64,000 nt of DNA from Delphinapterus leucas (lineage: Eukaryota; Chordata; Mammalia; Artiodactyla; Monodontidae). The DNA lies in contig NW_022098058.1 of assembly GCF_002288925.2 (NCBI RefSeq), positions 1,188,021-1,252,020 of the forward strand, given 5' to 3'. Both the position numbers and the translations under genes were made by a program. Shown here in pieces: positions 46,735 to 56,530 of this stretch. The notes below the pieces were generated by a model, which searched no databases, was not told the DNA's origin, and saw only the letters and a program-made list of their open reading frames with translations. Every line of letters starts with the position of its first letter. The stretch's first letter is position 1.

Positions 46735-46890
46735 CTTGGTGGAATAATCACAACAGAACAATTTATTGAGCACTTAACTCTCTGTGACAAGCACTTCTCT
46801 TGGGTCTCCTGTGTATTCCCTTCAGCATCTTTATGGGTAGCAACTATTTCTAGCTTCACTTTACACTGAGGAAGACTGAGGCTTGGAGTT
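46735..46890 (-). repeat. MIR SINE
   Basis: ACAATTTATTGAGCACTTAACTCTCTGTGACAAGC and CTTTACACTGAGGAAGACTGAGGCTTGG form a reverse MIR immediately 3' of exon 2 in transcript order. Confidence 0.75.
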
Positions 46891-47013
46891 GGAAGTTACC
46901 TGCAGACCCCGGGCCCTAGAAGCACACCATTTGCCCCCAGTGAGTCCTTGCCTCATTTCTGCTTCAGCCCCAGCACTGCCTCCCACCGCCCCAGACCCCT
47001 GGCCCCTTCTCAC

Positions 47014-47206
47014 TTGAACTGGTGCTCCCGGGAGCTGCGGATCTTGGAGGAGAAGCGTTCAGCCAGTTTCTCCAGGCTGCGGGAGTACTCAAGCTCGATC
47101 TCGGCTTTCCGGCGGAAAAACTCCTGGAGGTCCTGGAGCAGCTGCAGCCTCGACTCAGACTGCTGCTCCAAGCACTTGAACTGCTCCACCAGCTGCGTGC
47201 GGATCT
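47014..47206 (-). CDS. SRGAP3: SRGAP3 coding exon 2 (F-BAR domain, N-terminal helix region)
   Basis: The exon is 193 nt and carries 63 full codons plus two nucleotides at each end, so it enters in phase 1 and leaves in phase 2. The acceptor on the minus strand is a pyrimidine tract ending CTCTGTCCGCAG, and the donor is GTGAGA. The peptide starts IRTQLVEQFKCLEQQ, continues through LQLLQDLQEFFRRKAEIELE and ends SSREHQF. It is a charged, heptad-rich coiled-coil sequence of the first long F-BAR helix, about residues 24-86 of the protein. The F-BAR domain dimerises and binds acidic membranes; in srGAPs it acts in the inverse sense and favours outward protrusions. The split first codon should be completed by the last base of exon 1 (Glu), and the last AA joins a G from exon 3 to give Lys. 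No stop or frameshift is present. A coding exon of a functional gene is near certain; the paralogue assignment is very likely. Confidence 0.95.
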
Positions 47207-48614
47207 CTGCGGACAGAGGCAGGAGCAGGCTGTTAGGCGATGGTGGGGAGAGCAGAGGGACCCACCCAGTCGACCCAATGCCAGTGGCCCAGGCACTGCA
47301 ATTCCAGCTGCCCCCTCCCTACCATCTGCCACCCAGAGCCTCTCCAGGCATTGGCAGGACGATTTGGCAAATGCCAGTTTTTGCCATGGTGTAACCCAGT
47401 GTTTTCCAAAGTTGAATCATTGCATGTCACCACCACGGTTTTTGCCATATCCACACACGACCAAGCATTATTATTTCTTCCGTATGATCTAGTAAATTTG
47501 CTCATTTTTCTTACTGGAAAGGACTTAACAGTTTTATGTCGTTAGGACAAGTGTAAAACTAGAACGACTTGCCACCCTGATACACAGAAAATTTATTCAA
47601 CAAAAACAGAAATTTTGTAAAATTCTCTCTAAAGACTACTGCTATCAAACGCCCTAAGCCTAAACTGCTCAATCTCCATCAACAAGAGGAATACAGGAGC
47701 ATGAGAGGAGTTAAAGACAGACTTTCTCCAGGTATAGTCAGGACTGAGCGAGGGCTGAGCGTTTCAGTGTTATTCACTCTTAGGTTTCAGGGTTATTTAA
47801 GGCCATGCCTGTGTTCTACTCTGAATCACCTTGAATTCCATTGCATCAACATCTCAGGTATGTAGCCCAGACTTCAGGAAATCCTGACAGAGCAAATCAG
47901 GTCTGTGCAACCAGGGCAAAAGTTCATAAGCAGGGGCTAGAGATAAAAATCACAGCCAGATCCCAGTGGTTCTGCCACTGCTGCCATCTCCATGCATTAA
48001 CCCCTTCCCTGCCATCCCACGAGCTGCTCAAGAGATCAGTCTCCCCACACTATGCTCACACCAACTCCCTGCTCAAAGCTGCCCAAGGCACCCCCGCTCT
48101 GGCTGAGTATTAAGTCCACGGAGTTCAAGGCCATCCATCACCTGGCCCCAAACTTCATTTCTCTGGATTTACCCCCAGTGGACTCTCCAAGTAATCCAAA
48201 CCAGTCCCTGAGATGTCCAATTCCTCCTGCAGAAATGGGCCTCCTGTCTGTAAAGGTGGCCAGCACCATCTTAGCATCCTTTGGAGAAATGGTCTTCAAA
48301 GGGGGCAGCCCTACTCTGGGGCACTCGAAGCCTTCCCAAGGGGTGCACAGGCAGGAAGTGTTACAAAGGAATCGGTTTGAGATCCTGTTTCCATTCCCAC
48401 TCTTTCCTCCTCTGCCTGAGAATGTGCCTCAGCATCTCTCCTTTCCCACCTCACTCTTTACAACCGTCCTCTCTCTTTGCAGAAGAAAGACTAATTTCTC
48501 TGTCGTCCAGAATCTGGCTATGGTGCAGTGCCCCAAAGTGTCAAGACAGACTTTGAGTACGATTTAGAATGTTGGTGCTCGCAAATCTTCTTTAACCTAG
48601 TTCATAAATCCTCG

Positions 48615-48765
48615 CTCCTCAAAGTGTGGTCCATGGACCAGTAGCATTAGCATCACCCATAGACTTATTAGAAACACAGAACCTCAGGTCCCAACCCAGA
48701 CCTTCTGAATCACAATCTGCATTTTAACAAGATCCCTGGGTGGTCCTTATGCACCTTAAAGCCAT
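48615..48765. mobile_element. MER5A-type hAT remnant
   Basis: CTCAAAGTGTGGTCCATGGACCAGTAGCATTAGCATC to TTTTAACAAGATCCCTGGGTGG follows the MER5A order; the right terminal repeat is lost. Confidence 0.85.
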
Positions 48766-48985
48766 CAACCATCCATCCACATCATTATGAGAAGTATTTC
48801 CCATATTATCTTACTTTTTATTTTTAGTAATTATTTATCAAATTATAAAACATTGATATTATTTTGATGAACTGTAGATAAATCAATCTGAAATAAAGAT
48901 ACTTAGGGTTTTATGGCCAAAGGAATTTTTTTAAAGGTCCATTTCAATTTAAATACATATTTTGGGCAAAAAGAATAGAGCAATC

Positions 48986-49234
48986 AATAAAAAAGTTCAG
49001 GGGCTTCCCTGGTGGTCCAGTGGTAAAGAATCTGCCTTACAATGCAGGGGACGCGGGTTCGATCCCTGGTCAGGGAATTAAGATCCCACATGTTGCGGGG
49101 CAACTAAGCCCGTGCGCCACAACTACTGAGCTCGTGTGCCTCAAAGAGAGAGCCCACGTGCCGCAACTAAGACCTGACACAGCCAAAAAAGAAATAAAAT
49201 AAATAAATAATAAGTAAAAAAATAAAAAAGTTCA
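48986..49234 (+). mobile_element. tRNA-derived SINE (CHR-1/Bov-tA-like) with 14-bp TSD
   Basis: The body at 49000-49220 starts GGGGCTTCCCTGGTGGTCCAG and has a GGGTTCGATCCCTGG B-box-like segment and an AAATAAATAAATAAT tail. TSD AATAAAAAAGTTCA occurs at 48986-48999 and 49221-49234. Confidence 0.95.
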
Positions 49235-49379
49235 AGCATAAAAATATATTACAATAAAATTCTGTGAAGGAAGTAGAAGGAAATTATGAGCTCAAGAAGG
49301 TAAAGACAGGAACAATGTAAATGTAAAATTTCTGCCTTGTATAGGTAATTTTTGATGAGTGGTGGTGGATACCAATATA

Positions 49380-49970
49380 TTGTGGTATTTATCTTACCAC
49401 CTGGTAATTCCACTCATGGATCATACCCCAAAGAAATCAGTGTTTATGTCTACAAAAAAATATGGAAAAATACTCATAGAAGATTTATAGCTAAATATTA
49501 GAAACAACCCAAAATGTCCATTAAGAGTAGATAAGATTTTTTTTTTCAGTAGGGCAATTTATTTCAAAATGCTTGTCACTCTTAAAATAGTAAAGTAAAT
49601 TTATGCAAAGAGTAGGTAAGATTTTTTAAATGTGAGATATTCATTCAATGGAATACTATACGATAAGGAAAAAATGAACTACTGCTTGCTACCTGCTTAA
49701 CTCTCCTTATGTTGATGGAAAGAAGGAAGAAAAAATGAGATCATGCAAAAATAGTTTATGGTGATAGAGGTCAGAGAAATGATCACCTTTGGGGGATACT
49801 GACTGAGAGGGGATGCGAGGGTACATTCTGGAATGCTGGAGATAGACTATCAAGGTTACACCTTGATCTGGGTGGTAGGCACACTGGTAAAAATGAACTG
49901 AGCTGCACACTTAAGATCTGGGCATTCTACTGTTTATAAGTGATACTTCAATAAAAAGGCAAACTAAAAA
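49380..49970 (+). mobile_element. old L1 3' region
   Basis: CCACCTGGTAATTCCACTCATGG, GAAACAACCCAAAATGTCCATTAAGAG, CTTGATCTGGGTGGTAGGC and GATACTTCAATAAAAAGG follow L1 order. An A/T-rich insert at about 49530-49610 interrupts it. Confidence 0.75.
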
Positions 49971-50485
49971 TTGCTGTTATTTAGTTCCCATTTGATACAT
50001 TTAAGAGAGTAGGGTAATTTTGCTCTAAGAGGTCAATATTTACAACATGGCAGAAATGATATCCTTTGTAACTATTTAAACTTCTAATGAAACATTTCAG
50101 ATGTCAAGTTAAAATGTGTGGGGCAAAAGAGATTTTTTCCCCCCAAAGTTCATTTAGAGGGTAGGCAAGCAAAAAAGTTTTAAAACCAGTGCTTTAGAGC
50201 CCAAGCTCTGCTCCTCCCAGGAAGTCCTGGACAGCTCAGCCCTCATGACCCTCCTATGAACTCCCTTGGTACTTGCAATTAGTCTCAGACCGCCTCGTAC
50301 TATTTTTTTAATTCTTCATGTATGCGCGTCATATCGCCTTAGCTCCCCGAATGAAATTTAAGTTCTAACAGTGGATTCTCCCAGCACACATGGTATATCA
50401 GCATCTGTATAGCAAATTACTATTTGCCTTTACCAAGTGCTTTTACCCAAGGACATCAAATGCTGTGATTATGGGAATCTCACCC

Positions 50486-50487
<2 letters not shown>

Positions 50488-50521
<34 letters not shown>

Positions 50522-50825
50522 ACACACAAGCACCATACACACACCACACATACACCAGACACACATACAACACACGCCACACACGCACACAAAACGCACA
50601 CACTCACCATGCACGCATTTACACACACCACACACAACCCACCACACATACACACACCATACACAAACCACATACATATACCACACAAACTCACATACCA
50701 CACATACACCACAACCACCACACACACACTACAAACACACCACATACCACACACACACCACACACGTCCACATGCACACTCACACACATACACCACACAC
50801 ATTCACATGCACCACACATACACTA
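50488..50825. repeat. CA-rich tandem array
   Basis: A perfect (CA)n run of about 16 units is followed by about 300 bp of imperfect CACACA, CACAC, CATACA and ACCAC units. All ORFs read through it are low-complexity His/Thr or Cys/Val artefacts. Confidence 0.95.
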
Positions 50826-50839
50826 TTCCCACACCAGAC

Positions 50840-50955
50840 ATGGATATTATTATTATCCATTTTTACAGATGAAGAAACCAAGGCTTCTGTGTGAACCAAT
50901 CAGGAACTTGTCCAAGGTCACATTTTGTTCTATGAACTATAACAATCTACGCAGG
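50840..50955 (-). repeat. MIR SINE fragment
   Basis: ATATTATTATTATCCATTTTTACAGATGAAGAAACCAAGGC follows the CA array. Confidence 0.75.
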
Positions 50956-51054
50956 CACTCCTTGACACAGCCTACTTGTTAAATTGGATTGAGATGCCTT
51001 CACTCCCACAAGTGCAAACCCTGCCATATCAACACATGGTTACAAAAATGCTTT

Positions 51055-51256
51055 CTAAATATTTTTTTTTGATGGGAACCATTTTTAAAGTCTTTACTGA
51101 ATTTGTTACAATATTGCTTCTGTTTTTATGTTTTGGTTTTTTGGCCCGGAGGCATGTGGGATCTTAGCTCCCCAACCAGGGATCGAACCCGCACCCACTG
51201 CATTGGAAGGCGAAGTCTTAACCACTGGACCACCAGAGAAGTTCCTAAATATTTTT
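51055..51256 (-). mobile_element. tRNA-derived SINE with 12-bp TSD
   Basis: The body at 51067-51244 reads in reverse: AAAGTCTTTACTGAATTTGTTAC at the tail side, then GAGGCATGTGGGATCTTAGC and GGATCGAACCCGC, ending ACCACCAGAGAAGTTC. TSD CTAAATATTTTT is found at 51055-51066 and 51245-51256. Confidence 0.93.
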
Positions 51257-51289
51257 AAAATTACTTGTAGACCATCCACTATTTAGGAC

Positions 51290-51545
51290 TCATAACAACC
51301 TTAATAATTATTGTGAGCACTTACAGAGCACATCATGTGTTCCACGCCTGATGCTGAGTTCTTTGGATATTTATCTCACAGAATCTGTATAGCACCCCCT
51401 CTAAGGTGGGTGCTACTAGTATTCCCCCACTTTTTCCCCATAGATGAGGAAGTGGAGGCTCAGAGGTAAGCAGTCTCTGGTCATAACAGCTGATGTGTGG
51501 CAATTAAGCTAAAAATCAAGCCCAGCTCCTTCAGATGGGAGCAAT
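51290..51545 (-). repeat. MIR SINE
   Basis: AATTATTGTGAGCACTTACAGAGCACATCATGTGTTCC and CATAGATGAGGAAGTGGAGGCTCAGAGG give a long reverse MIR. Confidence 0.85.
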
Positions 51546-51605
51546 GACCCTCCCAACTCCTCACTTAACTGAGGCCATACTACTTGCTTTAAAAGACTTG
51601 AATCT

Positions 51606-51648
51606 AACTTCTTGTGTTCAATACACAAGAAGTTGTGTATTCAACTTC
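51606..51648. other. cluster of three overlapping perfect hairpins
   Basis: AACTTCTTGTGT (51606-51617) pairs with ACACAAGAAGTT (51623-51634). AATACACAA (51620-51628) pairs with TTGTGTATT (51633-51641). GAAGTTG (51629-51635) pairs with CAACTTC (51642-51648). The stems are perfect and mutually exclusive. Confidence 0.92.
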
Positions 51649-52204
51649 TCGTATCCTTTTTGTAACAAGACGGTGGGCTAAAGAGATATTATTTACCAAA
51701 AATGCTGCAGCCACTGCCTTCCTCCATTATAGGGCATGATCAGGAGCCAATGTTCTCATATCTTAGAGGAAAATCTCGTAAATCACACTGTGCCAACAGG
51801 AGATGATTTGGAAGGAGCAGAGAAACCTCCCCCAGTTCACACAAGCAGCTGGAGGCTCTAGCAGCTGGGACGGCTCAGAGACAAGTCTTTCTAGCAGGAA
51901 ATGCCCTGGCAGGAGCCGGACTGCAGCCTGCTGGTGCTGTAGAACCCTGCAGGGATTTGACTACCCATCTCCTTATCTCTAACTCCCTTCCAACTTGCTC
52001 TTCCTTGGAGCCAGCACAGATTTGGTTTTTCTCCTGGAAGATTTCAAAAGGAGGGGAAAATAAATAAATAAATAAAACAATTGCTCACGAGGCACAGACT
52101 TCATTCAGAAGACTGTCCCCTGGGAGTGGTTCCAGGCTCAGCACAGCACTGAGTGGCAGAAAAATCAAAGGGGGTTGGGCAGGGAGGAGAAGGGGCTTGG
52201 AAAG

Positions 52205-52345
52205 TCGGAAAAGGCTTTGATATCAGAACCTTAGAGCTGCAGGGGACCTGCATGACTCCTGGCGCAGCCTCTGGTTTTACAGACAGAGGCGTGAAGCCCA
52301 GAGAAGGTCTCCTGAAGCACAGCTCTCCCTGTGTCGCTCTCCTGA
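52205..52345 (-). repeat. MIR-like fragment
   Basis: ATCAGAACCTTAGAGCTGCAGGGGACC and CTGGTTTTACAGACAGAGGCGTGAAGCCCAGAGAAGG fit a reverse MIR, diverged. Confidence 0.55.
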
Positions 52346-52474
52346 TAAAACTCTCCATGGAGTAATAGGGGAGAACAAATCCTACTCCATATTTGATGTG
52401 CTTCTTTTACTTTAACCTTTGTATTCTATTGCTTTTGCTACAAGTTAACCATGAAAAGAATGTTGCCTATGGCC

Positions 52475-52876
52475 TGAAATATACAGGATAGCCCTTCTCA
52501 AGTCTCCCGCCTTTAAAGGAATAACACTCTTCCATTCATATAGAGATAAAAAAGTTGCAGAACAGAGAGTAACATTTGTCCTGCTGGAGGTTTACAAGAA
52601 CACTGTGACCAGGCCTGCGTAAACAGCTGCAGGAACAAAGGATTCAAAGGATTCCGGCGCCAAGAAGTTTGCAACCACCAACCACACCCCCTCCCCTTTT
52701 AGTAAGAAAGAAGCCTGAATCCTGACTCGGGGAAGATGGTCCTTTGGGACACTAGTCCATCATCTTCTCAGTCTCCTGGCTTTCCGAATAAAGTCACTAT
52801 TCCCTGCCACAACAACCCATCTCTCAAATTACTGGCCTGTTGTGCCGCGAGCAGGACGAGCTTGGACTTAGAAAGA
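52475..52876 (+). mobile_element. solo endogenous retrovirus LTR
   Basis: About 400 bp in the style of a cetartiodactyl ERV LTR: it starts near TGAAATATACAGG, holds CAAGAAGTTTGCAACCACC and CTCGGGGAAGATGG, a polyadenylation signal AATAAA at about 52787-52792, and the R/U5-like end GCGAGCAGGACGAGCTTGG. Family assignment is from recognition, and borders are approximate because no clear TSD was found. L2-like sequence follows, so no internal viral genes are present. Confidence 0.75.
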
Positions 52877-53150
52877 TGACTCCCTATTGCTTACAGGATA
52901 GAGGCCAAACGCCTCCGACATTCAGAGTCCAAGAGTCGACAGCCTGCCTAACCACCCCCCTTAACACTCCCGCTTATTGTGCAAGCAACAGTCTCACCCA
53001 AGACCATGGTGCCTGCACCAATGCTACCACCCATGGCAATACTCAGGTGACCCACGTTCCAGGAGGACAAGTTTCCTCACACTCTTCACCCCACTCACAA
53101 CCACAGCCTCACAAGCAGAGGGAGCAGGGAGATTGTTCAGATCCAAGGTA
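52877..53150. repeat. L2-type LINE fragment
   Basis: TGACTCCCTATTGCTTACAGGATAGAGGCCAAACGCC matches a known L2 phrase. The later part of the stretch is degraded. Confidence 0.5.
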
Positions 53151-53203
53151 ATTTAAGAATTCTTTTTTTTTTAATTTAATTTTATTTTGATTCTTTTCCC
53201 TCT

Positions 53204-53734
53204 CTTTTTTTAAATTTTATTTATTTATTTTTGGCTGCATTGGGTCTTTGTTGTGGTGCGCGGGCTTCTCATTGCGGTGGCTTCTCTTGTTGCGGAGCGC
53301 GGGCTCTAGGTGCACAGGCTTCAGTAGTTGTAGCACATGGGCTCAGTAGTTGTGGCTCACGGGCTCTAGAGCACAGGCTCAGTAGTTGTGGCGCACGGGC
53401 TTAGTTGCTCCAGGGCATGTGGGATCTTCCAGGCCCAGGGTCTGAACCCGTGCCCCCTGCATTGGCAGGCGAATTCTTTTTTTTTTTTTTTTTTTTTTTT
53501 TGCGGTACGGGGGCCTCTCACTGCTGTGGCCTCTCCCGTTGCGGAGCACAGGCTCCGGACGCACAGGCTCAGCGGCCATGGCTCACGGGCCCAGCCGCTC
53601 TGCGGCATGTGGGATCTTCCCGGACCAGGGCACAAACCCGTGTCCCCCACATCGGCAGGCAGACTCTCAACCACTGCGCCACCAGGGAAGCCCAGGCAGG
53701 CGGATTCTTAACCACTGCGCCACCAGGGAAGCCC
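53204..53734 (-). mobile_element. CHR-type SINE (long form), interrupted by a second SINE
   Basis: The outer copy runs from TTTGGCTGCATTGGGTCTTTG (53229) to CCCTGCATTGGCAGGCGAATTC (53476). It resumes after the inner element with GGCAGGCGGATTCTTAACCACTGCGCCACCAGGGAAGCCC ending at 53734. Confidence 0.95.
53464..53709 (-). mobile_element. CHR-type SINE nested in another CHR SINE, 15-bp TSD
   Basis: The inner body (about 53479-53693) starts with a long T-run and GCGGTACGGGGGCCTCTC and ends CGCCACCAGGGAAGCCC. TSDs GGCAGGCGAATTCTT (53464-53478) and GGCAGGCGGATTCTT (53695-53709) differ at one base. In SINE orientation the nick site is TT/AAGA. Confidence 0.95.
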
Positions 53735-53744
53735 TCTATTTTTT

Positions 53745-54425
53745 TTTTGTTTTAATTAATAGACTATTTTTAGAGCAGTTTTAGGTTTAAAGAAAAATTA
53801 ACCAGAAAGTACAGAGTTCTCATATAACCTCCCTCACTCTCCTGCACAGATCCCCCTATTATTAGCCTCTTGCATTGGTGTGGTACATTTATTACAATTG
53901 ATGGACAATACTGATATATTATTATTAACTAAAGTCCATAGATTACATTAGGGTCACTCTTGTGTTTTACATCTATGGTTTTAAAAAATGCATAATGTCA
54001 TGTAGGCATCACTACAGTATTATACAGAGTATTTTCACTGCCCTAAAAATCCCCTATGCTCCATCTAGTCATCCTTTCCTCCCTCCTCGTCCTAACCCCC
54101 AGCAACTACTCATCTTTTTACTATCTCTGTAGTTTTGCCTTTTTCTAAAGGTCGTATAGTTGGAATCATACATTATGTAGGCTTTAAAAATGGCTTCTTT
54201 TACTTAGTAATATGCACTTACGGTTCTTTCATGTCTTTTCATGGCTTGATAGCACATTTCTTTTTATTGCTGCATAATATTCCATTATTTGTAATAATAT
54301 TCCATTATTTGTAATAATATTTATGGTTTCTTTATCCACTCACCTTTTTGACAATTATGAATATTTTGTGCAAGCTTTTGTGTAAACGTAAGTCATCACC
54401 CCATCTGGATAAATACCTTTTTGTT
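53745..54425 (-). mobile_element. old L1 (L1M) 3' region, antisense
   Basis: ATTTTTAGAGCAGTTTTAGGTTTAAAG, TTGCATTGGTGTGGTACATTTATTACAATTGATGG and ATAGTTGGAATCATACATTATGTAGGC form an ordered antisense L1 tract. Confidence 0.8.
54281..54320. repeat. 20-bp tandem duplication
   Basis: The unit TCCATTATTTGTAATAATAT occurs twice without change at 54281-54300 and 54301-54320. Confidence 0.97.
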
Positions 54426-54429
54426 AAGT

Positions 54430-55180
54430 AATAGACTAAATTTAAGAGCAGTTTTAGGTTTACAGGAAAAAGAGGGAATTCTAGTTTTAAAACACAGGAG
54501 TTTTAAAAATTAGTACAAAATTCAAAAAGTAGAAAGTGTATAAAGAGGAAGTTCTCTCTTCCACCCTTGTTCACCAGCCACCTAGTCCCTCTCTAGCAAG
54601 GTAACCAAGTTTCCAAGTTCATGTTTCTAGAAATAACTGCATATTTCAAAAACATTATTTCCCCTGTTTTTATACATATTATATAGCATGACATTCACAG
54701 TGTTCTGTACTTTCTTCTTTTAAGAATACATTGTAAGGGACTTCACTCCAATGCAGGGAGCACAGATTCAATCCCTGGTCGGGGAACTAAGATCCCGCAT
54801 GCTGCATGCTGCAGCCAAAAACAAAATAAAACAAAACACACACACACAAAATACACTGGGGAACTCAATCCATGTCATTTTATAAAGAACTTCCACATTC
54901 CTTTTTACAGCACTATAGAATTCCATATTCTATATTCTATATTCCAGATGTAAAATTTTTTTAGCCAGTCCCCTTTCCTGGACCTTTAGGTTGTTTGTAA
55001 TTGTTTACCACCATAAAAAGTGCTGGAATAAACAACCATATACAAGCCTCATTTTGCACACCTGCAGGGATGTCACCTGTGTGATGAATTCTTCACACAG
55101 AAGTGCAGATCAAAAGGCACTGATGTTAGCATTTTGAGATTGCAAAAGTGCCCTTCCCTGAAATTTCACCAACTTGTACT
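54430..55180 (-). mobile_element. second old L1 3' region, antisense, with SINE insert
   Basis: AAGAGCAGTTTTAGGTTTACAGG repeats the L1 end seen 670 bp to the left. After a SINE remnant the tract continues through TTTACAGCACTATAGAATTCC and TTTAGGTTGTTTGTAATTGTTTACC. A short TATTC repeat is at 54925-54945. Confidence 0.65.
54738..54845 (+). mobile_element. degraded tRNA-derived SINE
   Basis: GGGACTTCACTCCAATGCAGGGAGCACAGATTCAATCCCTGGTCGGGGAACTAAGATCCC is an old copy with an internal deletion, ending in an AAAACAAAATAAAAC tail. Confidence 0.8.
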
Positions 55181-55199
55181 CCCGGCAGAAATTTATGAG

Positions 55200-55425
55200 A
55201 GGGTCACAGGGACTATCAGAAACCTGACACGCTGGGATTTACTTCAAAATAACCTTGGGTAGGGGACCAGGGAGTGGTAGCAATATAGGTAAAAAACATG
55301 ATTGGCCTTGAGTTGATTGGTGAAGTTTAGCTGTAGTGATGAACATGGGGAAGAGGCTTCTTATACTATTCTCTCTAATTTTGTAATGTTTGAAACTTTC
55401 CGTAATAAAAAGGAGAACAAAGAAA
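55200..55425 (+). mobile_element. L1 3' end
   Basis: CTTATACTATTCTCTCTAATTTTGTAATGTTTGAAACTTTCCGTAATAAAAAGG is a typical L1M/L1ME terminus. Confidence 0.75.
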
Positions 55426-55789
55426 GTCAGGCAAGGCCAGAAATATGATACAGAGCCTGCAGCTCTGGTTAACAGGTCTGACCAGTTAGAAATTAAGAAT
55501 GCCAATAACTTGTCCCTAGAGGCCTCTGCCCCTATCCTGCAGAGGGCTCTCCTGGGCTAGAAGGAGGGGCCAGAGCACGACCCTCAGAGCAGGCCCCACT
55601 CAATTCTCATCCTTGGACCCTGTCCTGAGAATGTGGTAACTTTTCTGACACTCCCTGGGACGGTGAGGCCCCACTTTCACCGTCTGTGTCCATCCTGAAA
55701 ATCAAGGTCAAGTGTTTTCCCCTCTGCTCCCCAGAGGCGGCTGATGTACCCTCCCCAGGATAACGTTTCAGGAGCTAACAAGGAGGATG

Positions 55790-55940
55790 GTATGTTACAC
55801 AACCACGCACAATCCTGCCTGAGGCTGGCACTATTCTCATTCCTACTTTATAGATGAAGCAATTGAGACGCAAGGAGGGGGTGTGAGTGCCTATGGTCAC
55901 CCAGAAAGTGGCAGAGCCAGGGCTCAAATCCAGAGTAAGG
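55790..55940 (-). repeat. MIR SINE
   Basis: TTCTCATTCCTACTTTATAGATGAAGCAATTGAGACGC and CACCCAGAAAGTGGCAGAGCCAGGGCTCAAATCC are clearly reverse MIR. Confidence 0.88.
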
Positions 55941-56139
55941 GGCAGACAGGAGCCAAGATGACCCAGTCTCCAGGTCAGGGTGCTTTCCCTGGGGGTTGTC
56001 CCAACGCCCCCTCTTACAGGGATCATGTCCCACTCCACCTCCTGTCTCCACCCCCCACTCCATCTGTCATCTCTGTGCCATTCTCACTGGTTCTGGCTGT
56101 CATCGTGTCCCCCAGTGCAACCTGACCTTGACCTCAGGC

Positions 56140-56325
56140 CCTCCTGTGATAGAAGAAGACATCAGTTCAAAGCCTGGCCCTGCCACATATTCAGCAGGTG
56201 AACTCGGGAACATTTCCTCATTTCCCAGGGACTCAGTTCCCCCTGTAAAATGGGGATGATAGTAATCTACCTCATATTGTTGTTAAGGGTTGATAAGTGA
56301 CCATGGAGAAAGCTCTTGGTACAGT
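56140..56325 (+). repeat. MIR SINE
   Basis: AGTTCAAAGCCTGGCCCTGCCAC, CCCCCTGTAAAATGGGGATGATAGTAATC and TGTTGTTAAGGGTTGATAAG form a forward MIR. Confidence 0.85.
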
Positions 56326-56329
56326 GCTT

Positions 56330-56530
56330 CATCTATATCAGCACTGCACACAGTGGCCCCTAGCCACACGTGGCTATTTACACTTGATCAAAATAAACCA
56401 TTCATTCCTCAGTTGCACGTGCCACTTTTCCAGCGCTCAAAAGCACGTGTGGCTAGTGGCTACTGTATTGGACAGCACAGAATATTTCCATCACTGAAGA
56501 AACGTCTATTGGATAGCACTGTATGAGAGG
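56330..56530. mobile_element. hAT/MER1-type DNA transposon remnant
   Basis: It has GCCACACGTGGCTATTTACACTTGATC and CAAAAGCACGTGTGGCTAGTGGCTACTGTATTGGACAGCAC, a known hAT-type non-autonomous element. The left end is near 56330; the family name is uncertain. Confidence 0.7.

Larger units (their letters stand above)
26646..47013 (-). other. SRGAP3: SRGAP3 intron 2 (complete, 20,368 bp)
   Basis: Bounded by the donor of exon 2 (GTGAGA) and the acceptor of exon 3 (TTTCCACAG). It is dominated by MER5-type transposon remnants, L2-like fragments and MIRs. Nothing recognisable is seen in 26870-27300, 27500-28240, 31210-31690, 32300-33220, 37765-38855, 39945-41300 and 46150-46730. The stretch 40430-40900 is repeat-free and holds a POU octamer. 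Confidence 0.85.

Noticed and set aside
48052..48567. 171-codon plus-strand open frame
   Set aside because: Composition is that of noncoding, partly L2-like sequence; no family resemblance or exon signals.
47397..50195. Possible large hAT element bounded by AGTGTTTTCCAAAGTT and AAGTTTTAAAACCAGTGC
   Set aside because: The ends are only loosely inverted, the 2.8 kb between them is filled with unrelated L1, MER5 and SINE sequence, and no matching duplication was found.
50390..50982. Long His/Thr-rich and Cys/Val-rich frames
   Set aside because: They are translations of the CA tandem array on either strand.
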